Source of the DNA: Ruminococcus sp.
GTDB lineage: Bacteria; Bacillota; Clostridia; Oscillospirales; Acutalibacteraceae
Length of the DNA: 64,000 bases
Assembly (NCBI GenBank): GCA_017384945.1
Contig: JAFNSO010000050.1
Span: forward strand, 1 to 64,000
Direction: 5' to 3'
Shown: positions 34,958 through 43,865 of the stretch, piece by piece
Layout of the letters: every line of letters begins with the position of its first letter
How positions within the stretch are numbered: the first letter of the stretch is position 1
Notes under the pieces: generated by a model
Told to the model about the DNA's origin: nothing
Database searches by the model: none
What the model saw: the letters and a program-made list of their open reading frames with translations, nothing else
Made by a program: the position numbers and the translations under genes

Positions 34958-36724
34958 CTAATTGTCGTAATTTTGCATAGCCTCAAGACCTGTCTGTCCT
35001 GTTCTTACCTTTACTACTTCCTCCACGTCATATACAAAGATTTTTCCGTCGCCGATGTGTCCTGTGTAGAGCGTCTTTTTGGCGGCTTCGATTACCCTTC
35101 CTACGGGAACCGTGCAGACTACGATGTCAACCTGCACCTTTGGCAGGAGGTTAGTCTCGATCTGTACGCCTCTGTAGTATTCGGGCTTACCCTTCTGAAC
35201 TCCGCAGCCGAGTACGTGACTGACTGTCATACCCGTGATTCCGATATCCATCATAGCGTTCTTCAAGGGCTCGAGCCTTGACTCGCGGCAGATAATCTCA
35301 ACCTTGCTGATTTTCGGCGTTCCGTCGTCGAAGGTCGGCATTTTCTTTACGGGAATAGCTTCCGCGACGGGTGCGTCTCCGCTTACAAGTACGGGAGCGG
35401 GTGAAGTAACGCCCTCCTCAAGATACTCGGGAATCATTGCGAAGCCCGCGTATGCAGACGGCATATTGTGCTCTGTCTCGTCGAGACCCGTGATTTCTTC
35501 TTCTCTTGAAACTCTGAGTCCGAAGATTTTTCTGATAATCAGGAACGCCGCTGTGATTGTTACGACCGTCCAGCCCGCGACAGCCGCGAAGCCGACAAGC
35601 TGTAAGCCCAAAAGCTCAAAGCCGCCGCCGTAGAAAAGACCTACGAGCTTTGTACCCGAAGCGTTCGCGATTGAATAACCGGGGGCTGAGTCTGTAGCGA
35701 ACAGACCGACCGAAAGCGTTCCCCAGATACCGTTCATCATATGAACCGCGACCGCGCCGACAGGGTCGTCGATGTGGAGCTTGTAGTCGAGAAGCCAAAC
35801 GCCGAATACGACGAGCAGTCCCGCTACTATACCGATAACGACCGCGCCGAAGGCGTCGGTGACGTCGCAGGGAGCCGTAATAGCTACGAGTCCCGCAAGT
35901 GAGGCGTTAAGACACATACTTACGTCGGGGTGACCGTACTTGATCCATGTGAAAATCATACAGGTGACAGTCGCGAGAGCGGGAGCGATAGTGGTTGTGA
36001 GGAAAACGCTTCCGAGCTGCTCAACCGATGTGGCGGCTGCGCCGTTAAAGCCGTACCAGCCGAGCCAGAGGATGAATACGCCGAGCGCGCCGAGCGCGAT
36101 GTTGTGACCGGGGAAAGCGCCGACCTTGATCGTACCGTCCTTGCTCTTCTTGAACTTACCGATACGGGCGCCGAGGATTTTCGCGCCGATCAACGCTGAG
36201 ATACCGCCGACCATGTGGATAGCGCAGGAGCCCGCGAAGTCGTGGAAGCCGAGCTGACGGAGCCAGCCGCCGCCCCAGATCCAGTGCGCTTCGATCGGGT
36301 AGATAACCGCAGAGATCACGCCCGAGTATACGCAGTAGGACAAGAACTTTGTGCGCTCGGCCATAGCGCCCGAAACGATGGTCGCGGTGGTCGCGCAGAA
36401 TACAAGGTTGAATACAAAGTTTGAAAAGTCAAAGTCCTTGTACGCGGTGAAGATATCGAAGCCGGGCTGTCCGATAAGTCCGAACAAATCCTCACCCATA
36501 AGAAGTCCGAAGCCTATAAGGATAAATGTAACCGTTCCGATACAAAAATCCATAAGGTTCTTCATAATGATGTTGCCTGTGTTTTTTGCTCTGGTGAAGC
36601 CCGCTTCGACCATTGCGAAGCCCGCCTGCATCCAGAATACCAGCGCCGCGCCGATTAAGAACCACACGGCAAACAGCTGTTCCGAGGTTGTCTGAGTAAC
36701 AAACTCTCTGATTGCGTCATTCAT
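34958..36724 (-). CDS. amt: Ammonium transporter fused to a PII signalling domain
   Basis: 588 aa. The Amt channel occupies ~1-430 (11 TM helices; motifs FWMQAGFAMVEAGFTRAKNT, HWIWGGGWLRQLGFHDFAG, DDPVGAVAVHMMNGIWGTL), with the conserved pore His residues in the last two. After a ~35-aa linker, residues ~475-588 are a GlnB/PII domain (VEIICRESRLEPLKNAMMDI, then GDGKIFVYDVEEVVKVRTGQ). A separate GlnK normally blocks Amt when nitrogen is plentiful; here the regulator is tethered. The T-loop region (KGKPEYYRGVQIETNLLPK) has a Tyr pair at the PII T-loop position, but uridylylation cannot be judged. The gene lies 95 bp downstream of glnN on the same strand, with a terminator-like hairpin between. 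Confidence 0.92.
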   Translation of the reverse strand: MNDAIREFVTQTTSEQLFAVWFLIGAALVFWMQAGFAMVEAGFTRAKNTGNIIMKNLMDFCIGTVTFILIGFGLLMGEDLFGLIGQPGFDIFTAYKDFDFSNFVFNLVFCATTATIVSGAMAERTKFLSYCVYSGVISAVIYPIEAHWIWGGGWLRQLGFHDFAGSCAIHMVGGISALIGAKILGARIGKFKKSKDGTIKVGAFPGHNIALGALGVFILWLGWYGFNGAAATSVEQLGSVFLTTTIAPALATVTCMIFTWIKYGHPDVSMCLNASLAGLVAITAPCDVTDAFGAVVIGIVAGLLVVFGVWLLDYKLHIDDPVGAVAVHMMNGIWGTLSVGLFATDSAPGYSIANASGTKLVGLFYGGGFELLGLQLVGFAAVAGWTVVTITAAFLIIRKIFGLRVSREEEITGLDETEHNMPSAYAGFAMIPEYLEEGVTSPAPVLVSGDAPVAEAIPVKKMPTFDDGTPKISKVEIICRESRLEPLKNAMMDIGITGMTVSHVLGCGVQKGKPEYYRGVQIETNLLPKVQVDIVVCTVPVGRVIEAAKKTLYTGHIGDGKIFVYDVEEVVKVRTGQTGLEAMQNYDN

Positions 36725-36750
36725 AAGATCATCTCCATAAAACTAAATTT

Positions 36751-36801
36751 AAAAAGGGCGCGCCGCCGGGGAGTGAGATTTGCCCCTTGCGACACGCCCT
36801 T
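36751..36801 (-). promoter_or_regulatory. Terminator-like hairpin between glnN and amt
   Basis: In the mRNA sense AAGGGCG ... CGCCCTT closes a structure with an inner GGGG/CCCC stem, followed by TTTTTAAATTT, 30 bp before the amt start. It can terminate glnN transcripts or attenuate amt. Its outer arm (AAGGGCG) is the same as in the hairpin of the glnN leader. Confidence 0.6.
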
Positions 36802-36819
36802 GTGTCAATTTTCAAATAA

Positions 36820-38910
36820 TCATACTCCGAAAAGGATCTCTCCGTATGACGGATAAGGCCAGTACTTAGCCGAGGTCTCCTTTTCCATGCTGTCGCCGAG
36901 CTCTCTGAGCTCGCCCATAAGGGTGAATACGACGTTTCTGTAGTACTTCGCGAGCGAAAGGTTATCCTTGTAGTCGCCCGTTCTTTGCAGCGCTTCCTCG
37001 AGGTCGGCAGTCTTGTTTACAAACGCGTCAAGCTTTGTTGACAGGCTATCGAGGAGCTTTTCCTCCGCGTAGGTGGAAAGCGAGCTTGAAATGCTCTTCT
37101 TGAGCGCGGCTCCGTTCGAGAGCTCCTGCTCAAACGCCATGACTGCGGGAGCGATGTCCTTTTTAGCCATATCGAGCATTGTCAGCGCCTCGATGTTGAG
37201 AAGCTTTGAGTACTGCTCAAGCTCAATCTCGTAGCGGGCGTGCATTTCCGCTTCGGTTACGATTCCGTTGAGCGCGAAGAGGTCGACGTTCTTCTTGTCG
37301 ATGTAGTGCTCCATCGCCTCGGGCAGACTCTTGTAGTTGCACAGTCCGCGTCTTTCGGCTTCCTTGACCCATTCGTCTGAGTAGTTGTCGCCGTTGAAGA
37401 TAATCCTCTTGTGCTCGGTGAGAACTCTCTTTACGAGCGCCTTGAGCGCTTCCTCAAGATTCTCCGCGCCCTCAAGCTCTGAGTAGAACTCGCTGAGCTG
37501 CTGAGCGACCATTGTGTTGAGCATATAGTTCGGGCACGCGATGTTCAGTGAAGAGCCCAAAGCTCTGAACTCAAACTTATTGCCCGTGAAAGCGAACGGT
37601 GAGGTTCTGTTTCTGTCGGAGTTATCCTTCTTGAAATCGGGCAGAGCGTCAACGCCCGTGGCCATTCTTGCCGCCTTGTGGCTCTTGTAGTCCTTGCCCT
37701 CGATAATACTCTCTACAAGCGCTCCCAAATCGTCTCCCAGATACATTGAGATAATCGCGGGAGGAGCCTCGTTTGCGCCGAGTCGGTGGTCGTTGCCCGC
37801 GGACGCTACGGTGATTCTGAGTAAATCCTGATACTCGTCCACAGCCTTTACAACAGCTGAAAGGAAGAGCTGGAACTGTAGGTTCTCCTCGGGTCGCTTG
37901 CTCGGGTCGAGCAGGTTTTCGCCCGTGTCGGTGGAGATCGACCAGTTGTTGTGCTTGCCCGAGCCGTTTACTCCCGCAAAGGGCTTTTCGTGAAGCAGGC
38001 AAACAAGTCCGTGCTTCTCGGCTGTCTTTTTCATAACCTCCATGCACAGCTCGTTGTGGTCTGTCGCGATGTTGGAGGTGGTGAAAATCGGAGCGAGCTC
38101 GTGCTGTGAGGGAGCGACCTCGTTGTGCTTTGTCTTTGCGTAAACTCCGAGCTTCCACAGCTCCTCGTCGAGGTCGCTCATAAACGCCGATACTCTCGAC
38201 TTGATTGAGCCGAAGTAGTGGTCGTCGAGCTCCTGACCCTTAGGAGCCATAGCGCCGAAAAGCGTTCTGCCCGTGTAAATAAGGTCGGGGCGCTTGTCGT
38301 ACATTTCCTTGTCAATCAAAAAGTACTCCTGCTCGGGGCCTACGGTTGTCGTTACTCTCTTTACGTCTGTTTTTCCGAGAAGGTGAAGCACTCTTACAGC
38401 CTCGTGGCTCAGCTTTTCCATCGAGCGGAGCAGAGGAGTCTTTTTGTCGAGCACCTCGCCCGTATATGAACAAAACGCTGTCGGAATGTAAAGCGTCTTA
38501 TCTCTGATAAAGGCGGGGGAGGTCGGGTCCCAGGTTGTATAGCCTCGAGCCTCAAAGGTGGCTCTGATACCGCCCGACGGGAAGGAGGATGCGTCGGGCT
38601 CGCCCTTGATAAGCTCCTTGCCCGAGAACTCCATAATAACCTCGCCCTCGCCGTTCGGACAAATAAAGCTGTCGTGCTTTTCAGCCGTAACGCCTGTCAT
38701 CGGCTGGAACCAGTGTGTATAGTGCGTGCAGCCCATTTCGACCGCCCAGTCCTTCATAGCGTTCGCGACCACATTGGCTACGCCGAGGTCGAGCGCCTCG
38801 CCGCTCTCGATTGTCTTTTTGAGAGCCTTGTAGGTAGCCTTTGGAAGTCTTTCCTGCATTTTCCTGTCGTTGAATACGTTTACTCCAAAGTATTCCGATA
38901 CGTTTTTCAT
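36820..38910 (-). CDS. glnN: Glutamine synthetase type III
   Basis: 696 aa, the usual length for GlnN (types I and II are much shorter). The N-terminus [20 protein letters not shown], the stretch [20 protein letters not shown], the motif [10 protein letters not shown] and the ATP-site stretch [16 protein letters not shown] are typical, as is [15 protein letters not shown]. It converts glutamate, ammonium and ATP to glutamine in the cytoplasm. It pairs with the downstream Amt-PII transporter and the divergent gltBD, so the whole GS-GOGAT route is clustered. A consensus promoter and a terminator-like leader hairpin lie upstream, which suggests control by attenuation or antitermination. Confidence 0.95.
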   Translation of the reverse strand: MKNVSEYFGVNVFNDRKMQERLPKATYKALKKTIESGEALDLGVANVVANAMKDWAVEMGCTHYTHWFQPMTGVTAEKHDSFICPNGEGEVIMEFSGKELIKGEPDASSFPSGGIRATFEARGYTTWDPTSPAFIRDKTLYIPTAFCSYTGEVLDKKTPLLRSMEKLSHEAVRVLHLLGKTDVKRVTTTVGPEQEYFLIDKEMYDKRPDLIYTGRTLFGAMAPKGQELDDHYFGSIKSRVSAFMSDLDEELWKLGVYAKTKHNEVAPSQHELAPIFTTSNIATDHNELCMEVMKKTAEKHGLVCLLHEKPFAGVNGSGKHNNWSISTDTGENLLDPSKRPEENLQFQLFLSAVVKAVDEYQDLLRITVASAGNDHRLGANEAPPAIISMYLGDDLGALVESIIEGKDYKSHKAARMATGVDALPDFKKDNSDRNRTSPFAFTGNKFEFRALGSSLNIACPNYMLNTMVAQQLSEFYSELEGAENLEEALKALVKRVLTEHKRIIFNGDNYSDEWVKEAERRGLCNYKSLPEAMEHYIDKKNVDLFALNGIVTEAEMHARYEIELEQYSKLLNIEALTMLDMAKKDIAPAVMAFEQELSNGAALKKSISSSLSTYAEEKLLDSLSTKLDAFVNKTADLEEALQRTGDYKDNLSLAKYYRNVVFTLMGELRELGDSMEKETSAKYWPYPSYGEILFGV

Positions 38911-38952
38911 AAATCTTCACTCCATTCTTATGATTGGCAAATTAACAACAGA

Positions 38953-38994
38953 AAGGGCGCTGAGAACCCCTGATTCGGAGTTTCCAGCGCCCTT
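38953..38994 (-). promoter_or_regulatory. Terminator-like hairpin in the glnN leader
   Basis: In the mRNA sense a perfect 10-bp stem, AAGGGCGCTG / CAGCGCCCTT, has an inner stem with a six-base loop (GAATCA) and is followed by TTCTGTTGTTAATTT, ~40 nt before the glnN ATG. It starts within ~15 nt of the likely transcript start. A candidate attenuator; the factor is unknown. The loop does not fit the A1/G4 pattern of ANTAR target hexaloops. Confidence 0.6.
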
Positions 38995-39011
38995 GCTGTG
39001 TCGATGGTGTA

Positions 39012-39040
39012 AGTATACACTAACCGTTTTGGTTTGTCAA
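39012..39040 (-). promoter_or_regulatory. Sigma-A promoter of glnN
   Basis: On the minus strand TTGACA (39040-39035), 17-bp spacer, TATACT (39017-39012). Confidence 0.85.
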
Positions 39041-39047
39041 GAGGTTT

Positions 39048-39147
39048 TTGCAACTTTTTTTATTTTTCCTGCAATTTATTTCCGTTCTCGTTTCAATTAT
39101 ATAAAGAAATTGCAAAAATTTGAATTTTCTGCGCAATAAAATTGCAA
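39048..39147. promoter_or_regulatory. Three TTGCAA palindromes between the divergent glnN and gltB promoters
   Basis: TTGCAA occurs at 39048-39053, 39110-39115 and 39142-39147, that is 62 and 32 bp apart, close to six and three helical turns. The first lies 7 bp upstream of the glnN -35 box and the third 7 bp upstream of the gltB -35 box. A shared operator array is plausible, but the six-base site is short and the region is AT-rich. Confidence 0.35.
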
Positions 39148-39154
39148 TTTTGTA

Positions 39155-39183
39155 TTGACAAACCTTCATCACGGTTGTATAAT
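39155..39183 (+). promoter_or_regulatory. Consensus promoter of gltB-gltD-pyrG
   Basis: Perfect TTGACA (39155-39160) and TATAAT (39178-39183) with a 17-bp spacer. Confidence 0.9.
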
Positions 39184-39259
39184 GCTGACATTGATAAGAA
39201 AATGCGCGCAACTGAGCGGGCAATACAAATTGTTTTATGATTTGATAGGAGTCAGTTAA

Positions 39260-39310
39260 ATGATTGCCGTTTTATGTCAACAACTTGCGTATTTTTACTT
39301 TTTTGAGTAA
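39260..39310 (+). CDS. Possible 16-aa upstream ORF in the gltB leader
   Basis: AGGAG lies 8 bp before ATG 39260. The peptide is MIAVLCQQLAYFYFFE, with two adjacent Gln (CAA) codons. It ends 34 bp before the gltB start. Its position in the leader of a glutamine-consuming enzyme and its good RBS make it a candidate regulatory peptide. No clear terminator follows, so this could be chance. Confidence 0.3.
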   Translation: MIAVLCQQLAYFYFFE

Positions 39311-39344
39311 TATCCTGTCAAATAAAAAGAATGGAGAGGAAAAT

Positions 39345-42300
39345 ATGGAAAGACAGACACTCTACTCGCCGCGCTTTGAGCACGACAACTGCGGAATCGG
39401 CGCGGTCGTCAACATCAAGGGCGTAAAATCCCACAAAACAGTGGAGGACGCGCTCACGATTGTCGAAACGCTCGAGCACCGCGCGGGCAAGGACGCCGAA
39501 GGCAAAACAGGCGACGGCGTCGGAATCCTTTTGCAGATTTCGCACAGCTTTTTCAAAAAGGCAGCGGACGAAATCGGAATCAAGCTTAAAGGCGAGCGCG
39601 ACTACGCGGTCGGAATGTTCTTCTTTCCGCAAAACTGGCTCCAGCGCAATCAGGCGAAAAAGATGTTTGAAATCATCGCCGAAAAGGAGGGCCTCAGGGT
39701 TCTCGGCTGGCGAAAGGTTCCGTACAACGGAGAGGCGATCGGCTCACGCGCGCTTGAATGTATGCCGAATATCCAGCAGTGCTTTATCGAGCGTCCCGAC
39801 GGCGTAAAGAAGGGACTCGATTTTGACCGCAGGCTGTACGTCGCGCGCAAAATCTTTGAGCAGAGCAACGAGGATACCTACGTTGTATCTCTTTCGTCGA
39901 GAACGATTGTGTACAAGGGTATGTTCCTTGTCGGCGATTTGCGCAACTTCTTTGTAGATTTGCGTGATGAGGACTTTGAGAGCGCGATAGCTCTCGTTCA
40001 TTCGCGTTTTTCAACCAACACAAACCCGAGCTGGGAGCGCGCGCACCCCAACCGAATGATAGTGCACAACGGCGAAATCAATACGATCCGCGGCAACGCC
40101 GACAAAATGCTTGCGCGCGAGGAAAATATGTGCTCCGAGCATCTAAAGGGAGATCTGGACAAGGTGATCCCCGTAGTCAACGCCGAGGGCTCCGACTCCG
40201 CTATGCTCGACAACACGCTCGAGTTCCTCGTAATGAGCGGAATGGATTTGCCCCTCGCGGTAATGATTACGATTCCCGAGCCATGGGACAGAAACGGCAC
40301 CATGAGCCGCAAGAAAAAGGATTTCTACCAGTATTACGCGACGATGATGGAGCCGTGGGACGGCCCCGCGTCGATCCTCTTCTCCGACGGCGATATTATG
40401 GGAGCTGTTCTCGACAGAAACGGACTCCGCCCGTCGAGATATTACATCACGGACGACGACAACCTCGTTCTTTCCTCCGAGGTCGGCGCGCTTCCGATAG
40501 CGCCCGAGAAAATCGTCAGAAAGGACAGACTCCGCCCGGGCAAGATGCTCCTTGTCGACACCGTAAAGGGCGAGCTTGTCGACGACGACGAGCTCAAAAC
40601 CCGCTACGCGTCAAAGCAGCCCTACGGCGAGTGGCTTGACGCTAATCTCGTTAAGCTCAAGGATCTGAAAATCCCCAACCTAAAGGTCGAGGAGCACCGC
40701 AGACCCCTTCGCAGAAAGCTCCAGAAGGCGTTCGGCTACACCTACGAGGACGTGATGACCTCGATCCTGCCTATGGCAAAGAACGGCGCGGAGCAAATAG
40801 CTTCAATGGGCACCGACAGCCCGATCCCTCCGCTGTCTCACGAGCCTCAGCCGCTTTTCAACTACTTTAAGCAGCTGTTCGCGCAGGTAACAAACCCGCC
40901 GATCGACGCTATCCGCGAGGAGATCGTAACTTCAACCACTGTCTACCTCGGTGAGTCGGGCAACATCCTCGAGGAAAAGCCCGAAAACTGCAAGGTAATC
41001 AAAATCCATAATCCGATTTTGTCCTCAACGGACATTTTAAAGCTCAAAAATATGAAGGAAAACGGCTTCAAGGTCGCCGTAATTCCTATTTTATATTATA
41101 AAAACACCTCGCTCAGAAAGGCTATCCGCCGTCTCTACATCGAGGCTGACAAGGCGTATAAGGACGGCGCGAACATCCTTATCCTCTCCGACAGGGGAGT
41201 TGACGAAAACCATCTCGCGATCCCGTCCCTGCTCGCTGTTTCGGCGCTTCACCAGCACCTCGTTGTTTCAAAGCGCAGAACCTCGCTTTCGATCGTGCTC
41301 GAGAGCGCAGAGCCCAGAGAGGTTCACCATTTCGCGACGCTCCTCGGCTACGGAGCCACCGCGATTAATCCCTATCTCGCTCAGGAGACGATCCACGAGC
41401 TTATCCACGACGACTTGCTTGACAAGGATTACTACGCCGCCGTCAGCGACTACAACGACGCTGTGCTCCACGGAATCGTCAAAATCGCTTCAAAAATGGG
41501 AATCTCCACGATCCAGTCCTATCTGGGCTCTCAGATTTTCGAGGCTGTCGGTATCGGCGGGGATGTAATCGAAAACTATTTTACAGGCACAGTCAGCCGG
41601 GTCGGCGGTATCACCCTGAAGGATATCGAGAACACCGTCGACAAGCTCCACACCCGCGCGTTTGATCCGCTCGGACTCGAAACCTCCGACGAGCTCAATT
41701 CCCGCGGAAGCCACAAGTTCAGAAGCGGCAGAGAGGAACACCTCTACAACCCGCGCACGATCCACACTCTGCAAACCGCGACACGAACAGGCGACTACGG
41801 ACTGTTCAAGCAGTATACAAAGATGATAAACGAGGAGATGAGCCCCGTAAGTCTCAGGGGTCTGCTCGATTTCAACTATTCTCAAAGCCCCGTTCCGCTC
41901 GACGAGGTCGAGAGCGTCGACGCAATCGTGCGCCGCTTCAAGACGGGCGCTATGTCCTACGGCTCAATCAGTCAGGAGGCTCACGAGGCGCTTGCTCTGG
42001 CGATGAATATGCTCCACGGCAAGTCGAACTCGGGCGAGGGCGGCGAGAGCCCCGAGCGTCTCGCGACAAAGGGCACAAAGGAAAACCGCTGCTCTGCTAT
42101 TAAGCAGGTCGCTTCGGGACGCTTCGGCGTAACGAGCGAGTACCTTAACTCAGCCGACGAAATCCAGATTAAAATGGCTCAGGGCGCAAAGCCCGGCGAG
42201 GGCGGACACCTCCCGGGAATGAAGGTCTATCCGTGGATCGCAAAGACAAGACACTCCACCCCGGGCGTGTCGCTGATTTCCCCGCCGCCTCACCACGACA

Positions 42301-43865
42301 TCTACTCAATTGAGGATTTGGCTCAGTTGATATACGATTTAAAGAACGCCAACAAAAAAGCCCGAATCTCCGTCAAGCTCGTATCCGAGTGCGGAGTCGG
42401 CACAGTCGCCGCGGGCGTCGCCAAGGCGGGTGCGGGCGTAATTCTCATTTCGGGTCACGACGGCGGCACAGGCGCGGCTCCGCGCAGCTCTATCTACAAC
42501 GCGGGTCTGCCGTGGGAGCTCGGTCTTGCCGAGGCTCACCAAACGCTGATTATGAACGGCCTCAGAAACAAGGTCGTAATCGAAACCGACGGTAAGCTTA
42601 TGACAGGCCGCGACGTCGCGATCGCCGCGATTCTGGGCGCGGAGGAATTCGGCTTCGCCACCGCTCCGCTCGTAACTCTCGGCTGCGCGATGATGAGAGT
42701 GTGCAACCTCGATACCTGTCCCTTCGGCGTAGCGACCCAGAACCCCGAGCTCAGAAAGCGTTTCAGGGGTAAGCCCGAGTACGTCGCTAACTTTATGCGC
42801 TTTATCGCGGAGGAGCTTCGCGAGTATATGTCAAAGCTCGGCGTAAGAACGCTCGACGAGCTTGTCGGCAGAACCGATTTGCTTAAAACAAAGGAAAACC
42901 TCACCGAAAGTCAGAGAAGAATCGACCTCTCGGCGATCCTCAACGCCGATTTCGGCAACGAAAAGGAAGAATATAACAACAAAAACTCCTACGACTTCAA
43001 GCTCTCGGAAACACTCGACGAGCGTGTGCTTGAAAAGCAGTTCAAGCTTAAAAAATCGGGTGCTCAGACAATCGAGCTTGACGTCAAAAACACCGACCGT
43101 TCGCTCGGTACAGCGTTCGGCTCGGAGCTTACAAAGCGCTTCGGAGGAGAGCTCGACGAGGACAGCTTCAAGGTCGTTTGCAACGGCTCGGGCGGTCAGA
43201 GTTTCGGCGCGTTTATCCCCAAGGGTCTGACCTTGGAGCTCAGAGGCGACTCCAACGACTACTTCGGAAAAGGTCTGTCGGGCGGTAAGCTCGCGCTTTA
43301 TCCTCCCGAGGCTTCAAGGTTTAAGGCTGAGGAAAACATCATCGTCGGCAACGTCGCGCTTTACGGCGCGACCTCGGGCAAAGCCTTTATCAACGGCGTA
43401 GCGGGTGAACGCTTCTGCGTGCGCAACTCGGGAGCCGTCGCGGTCGTCGAGGGCGTCGGAGACCACGGCTGTGAGTATATGACGGGCGGAATGGTCGTCG
43501 TGCTCGGCAAAACAGGCAAAAACTTCGCCGCGGGAATGTCGGGCGGAATCGCCTATGTGCTCGACGAGCATCACCACCTCTACCGCAGACTCAACAAGGA
43601 GCTCGTGGAGTGCTCGGAGCTTACGGAAAAAGCCGATATTGAAAAGCTGAAAGCCCTTATTGAGGAGCACGTAAAGGCGACAGGCTCCGAAAAGGGCAGA
43701 AGGATCTTTTCCGACTTCAAGTCCTATCTTCCCCTGTTCAAGAAAATCATTCCTCACGATTACAAGCGAATCACCGAGGAAATCGCGAAGGGCGAGGCAA
43801 AGGGACTCGATACCGACGAAGCGAAGATAGAAGCGTTTTATACATTGATAAAGGAGGAGCAGTAA
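39345..43865 (+). CDS. gltB: Glutamate synthase, large subunit
   Basis: I chose ATG 39345 because GGAGAGG precedes it and family members begin close to here; the open frame extends 27 codons further up without support. 1506 aa. The class II glutamine amidotransferase domain carries the nucleophile in NCGIGAVV (Cys16, presumably exposed after propeptide removal). The central domain, the FMN/2-oxoglutarate barrel (GGESPERLATKGTKENRCSA, then GHDGGTGAAPRSSIYNAGLP) and the 3Fe-4S Cys motif CAMMRVCNLDTCPFG (~res 1114-1125) follow. The C-terminal GXGXG beta-helix domain is present. It makes two glutamate from glutamine and 2-oxoglutarate. The next gene starts in TAATG overlap, so the subunits are made together. 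Confidence 0.96.
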   Translation: MERQTLYSPRFEHDNCGIGAVVNIKGVKSHKTVEDALTIVETLEHRAGKDAEGKTGDGVGILLQISHSFFKKAADEIGIKLKGERDYAVGMFFFPQNWLQRNQAKKMFEIIAEKEGLRVLGWRKVPYNGEAIGSRALECMPNIQQCFIERPDGVKKGLDFDRRLYVARKIFEQSNEDTYVVSLSSRTIVYKGMFLVGDLRNFFVDLRDEDFESAIALVHSRFSTNTNPSWERAHPNRMIVHNGEINTIRGNADKMLAREENMCSEHLKGDLDKVIPVVNAEGSDSAMLDNTLEFLVMSGMDLPLAVMITIPEPWDRNGTMSRKKKDFYQYYATMMEPWDGPASILFSDGDIMGAVLDRNGLRPSRYYITDDDNLVLSSEVGALPIAPEKIVRKDRLRPGKMLLVDTVKGELVDDDELKTRYASKQPYGEWLDANLVKLKDLKIPNLKVEEHRRPLRRKLQKAFGYTYEDVMTSILPMAKNGAEQIASMGTDSPIPPLSHEPQPLFNYFKQLFAQVTNPPIDAIREEIVTSTTVYLGESGNILEEKPENCKVIKIHNPILSSTDILKLKNMKENGFKVAVIPILYYKNTSLRKAIRRLYIEADKAYKDGANILILSDRGVDENHLAIPSLLAVSALHQHLVVSKRRTSLSIVLESAEPREVHHFATLLGYGATAINPYLAQETIHELIHDDLLDKDYYAAVSDYNDAVLHGIVKIASKMGISTIQSYLGSQIFEAVGIGGDVIENYFTGTVSRVGGITLKDIENTVDKLHTRAFDPLGLETSDELNSRGSHKFRSGREEHLYNPRTIHTLQTATRTGDYGLFKQYTKMINEEMSPVSLRGLLDFNYSQSPVPLDEVESVDAIVRRFKTGAMSYGSISQEAHEALALAMNMLHGKSNSGEGGESPERLATKGTKENRCSAIKQVASGRFGVTSEYLNSADEIQIKMAQGAKPGEGGHLPGMKVYPWIAKTRHSTPGVSLISPPPHHDIYSIEDLAQLIYDLKNANKKARISVKLVSECGVGTVAAGVAKAGAGVILISGHDGGTGAAPRSSIYNAGLPWELGLAEAHQTLIMNGLRNKVVIETDGKLMTGRDVAIAAILGAEEFGFATAPLVTLGCAMMRVCNLDTCPFGVATQNPELRKRFRGKPEYVANFMRFIAEELREYMSKLGVRTLDELVGRTDLLKTKENLTESQRRIDLSAILNADFGNEKEEYNNKNSYDFKLSETLDERVLEKQFKLKKSGAQTIELDVKNTDRSLGTAFGSELTKRFGGELDEDSFKVVCNGSGGQSFGAFIPKGLTLELRGDSNDYFGKGLSGGKLALYPPEASRFKAEENIIVGNVALYGATSGKAFINGVAGERFCVRNSGAVAVVEGVGDHGCEYMTGGMVVVLGKTGKNFAAGMSGGIAYVLDEHHHLYRRLNKELVECSELTEKADIEKLKALIEEHVKATGSEKGRRIFSDFKSYLPLFKKIIPHDYKRITEEIAKGEAKGLDTDEAKIEAFYTLIKEEQ

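Noticed and set aside
38953..38994. ANTAR-target RNA in the glnN leader
   Set aside because: The position and gene context fit, but the hexaloop GAATCA lacks A at position 1 and G at position 4, and only one hairpin of the expected pair is seen. Kept only as a generic attenuator.
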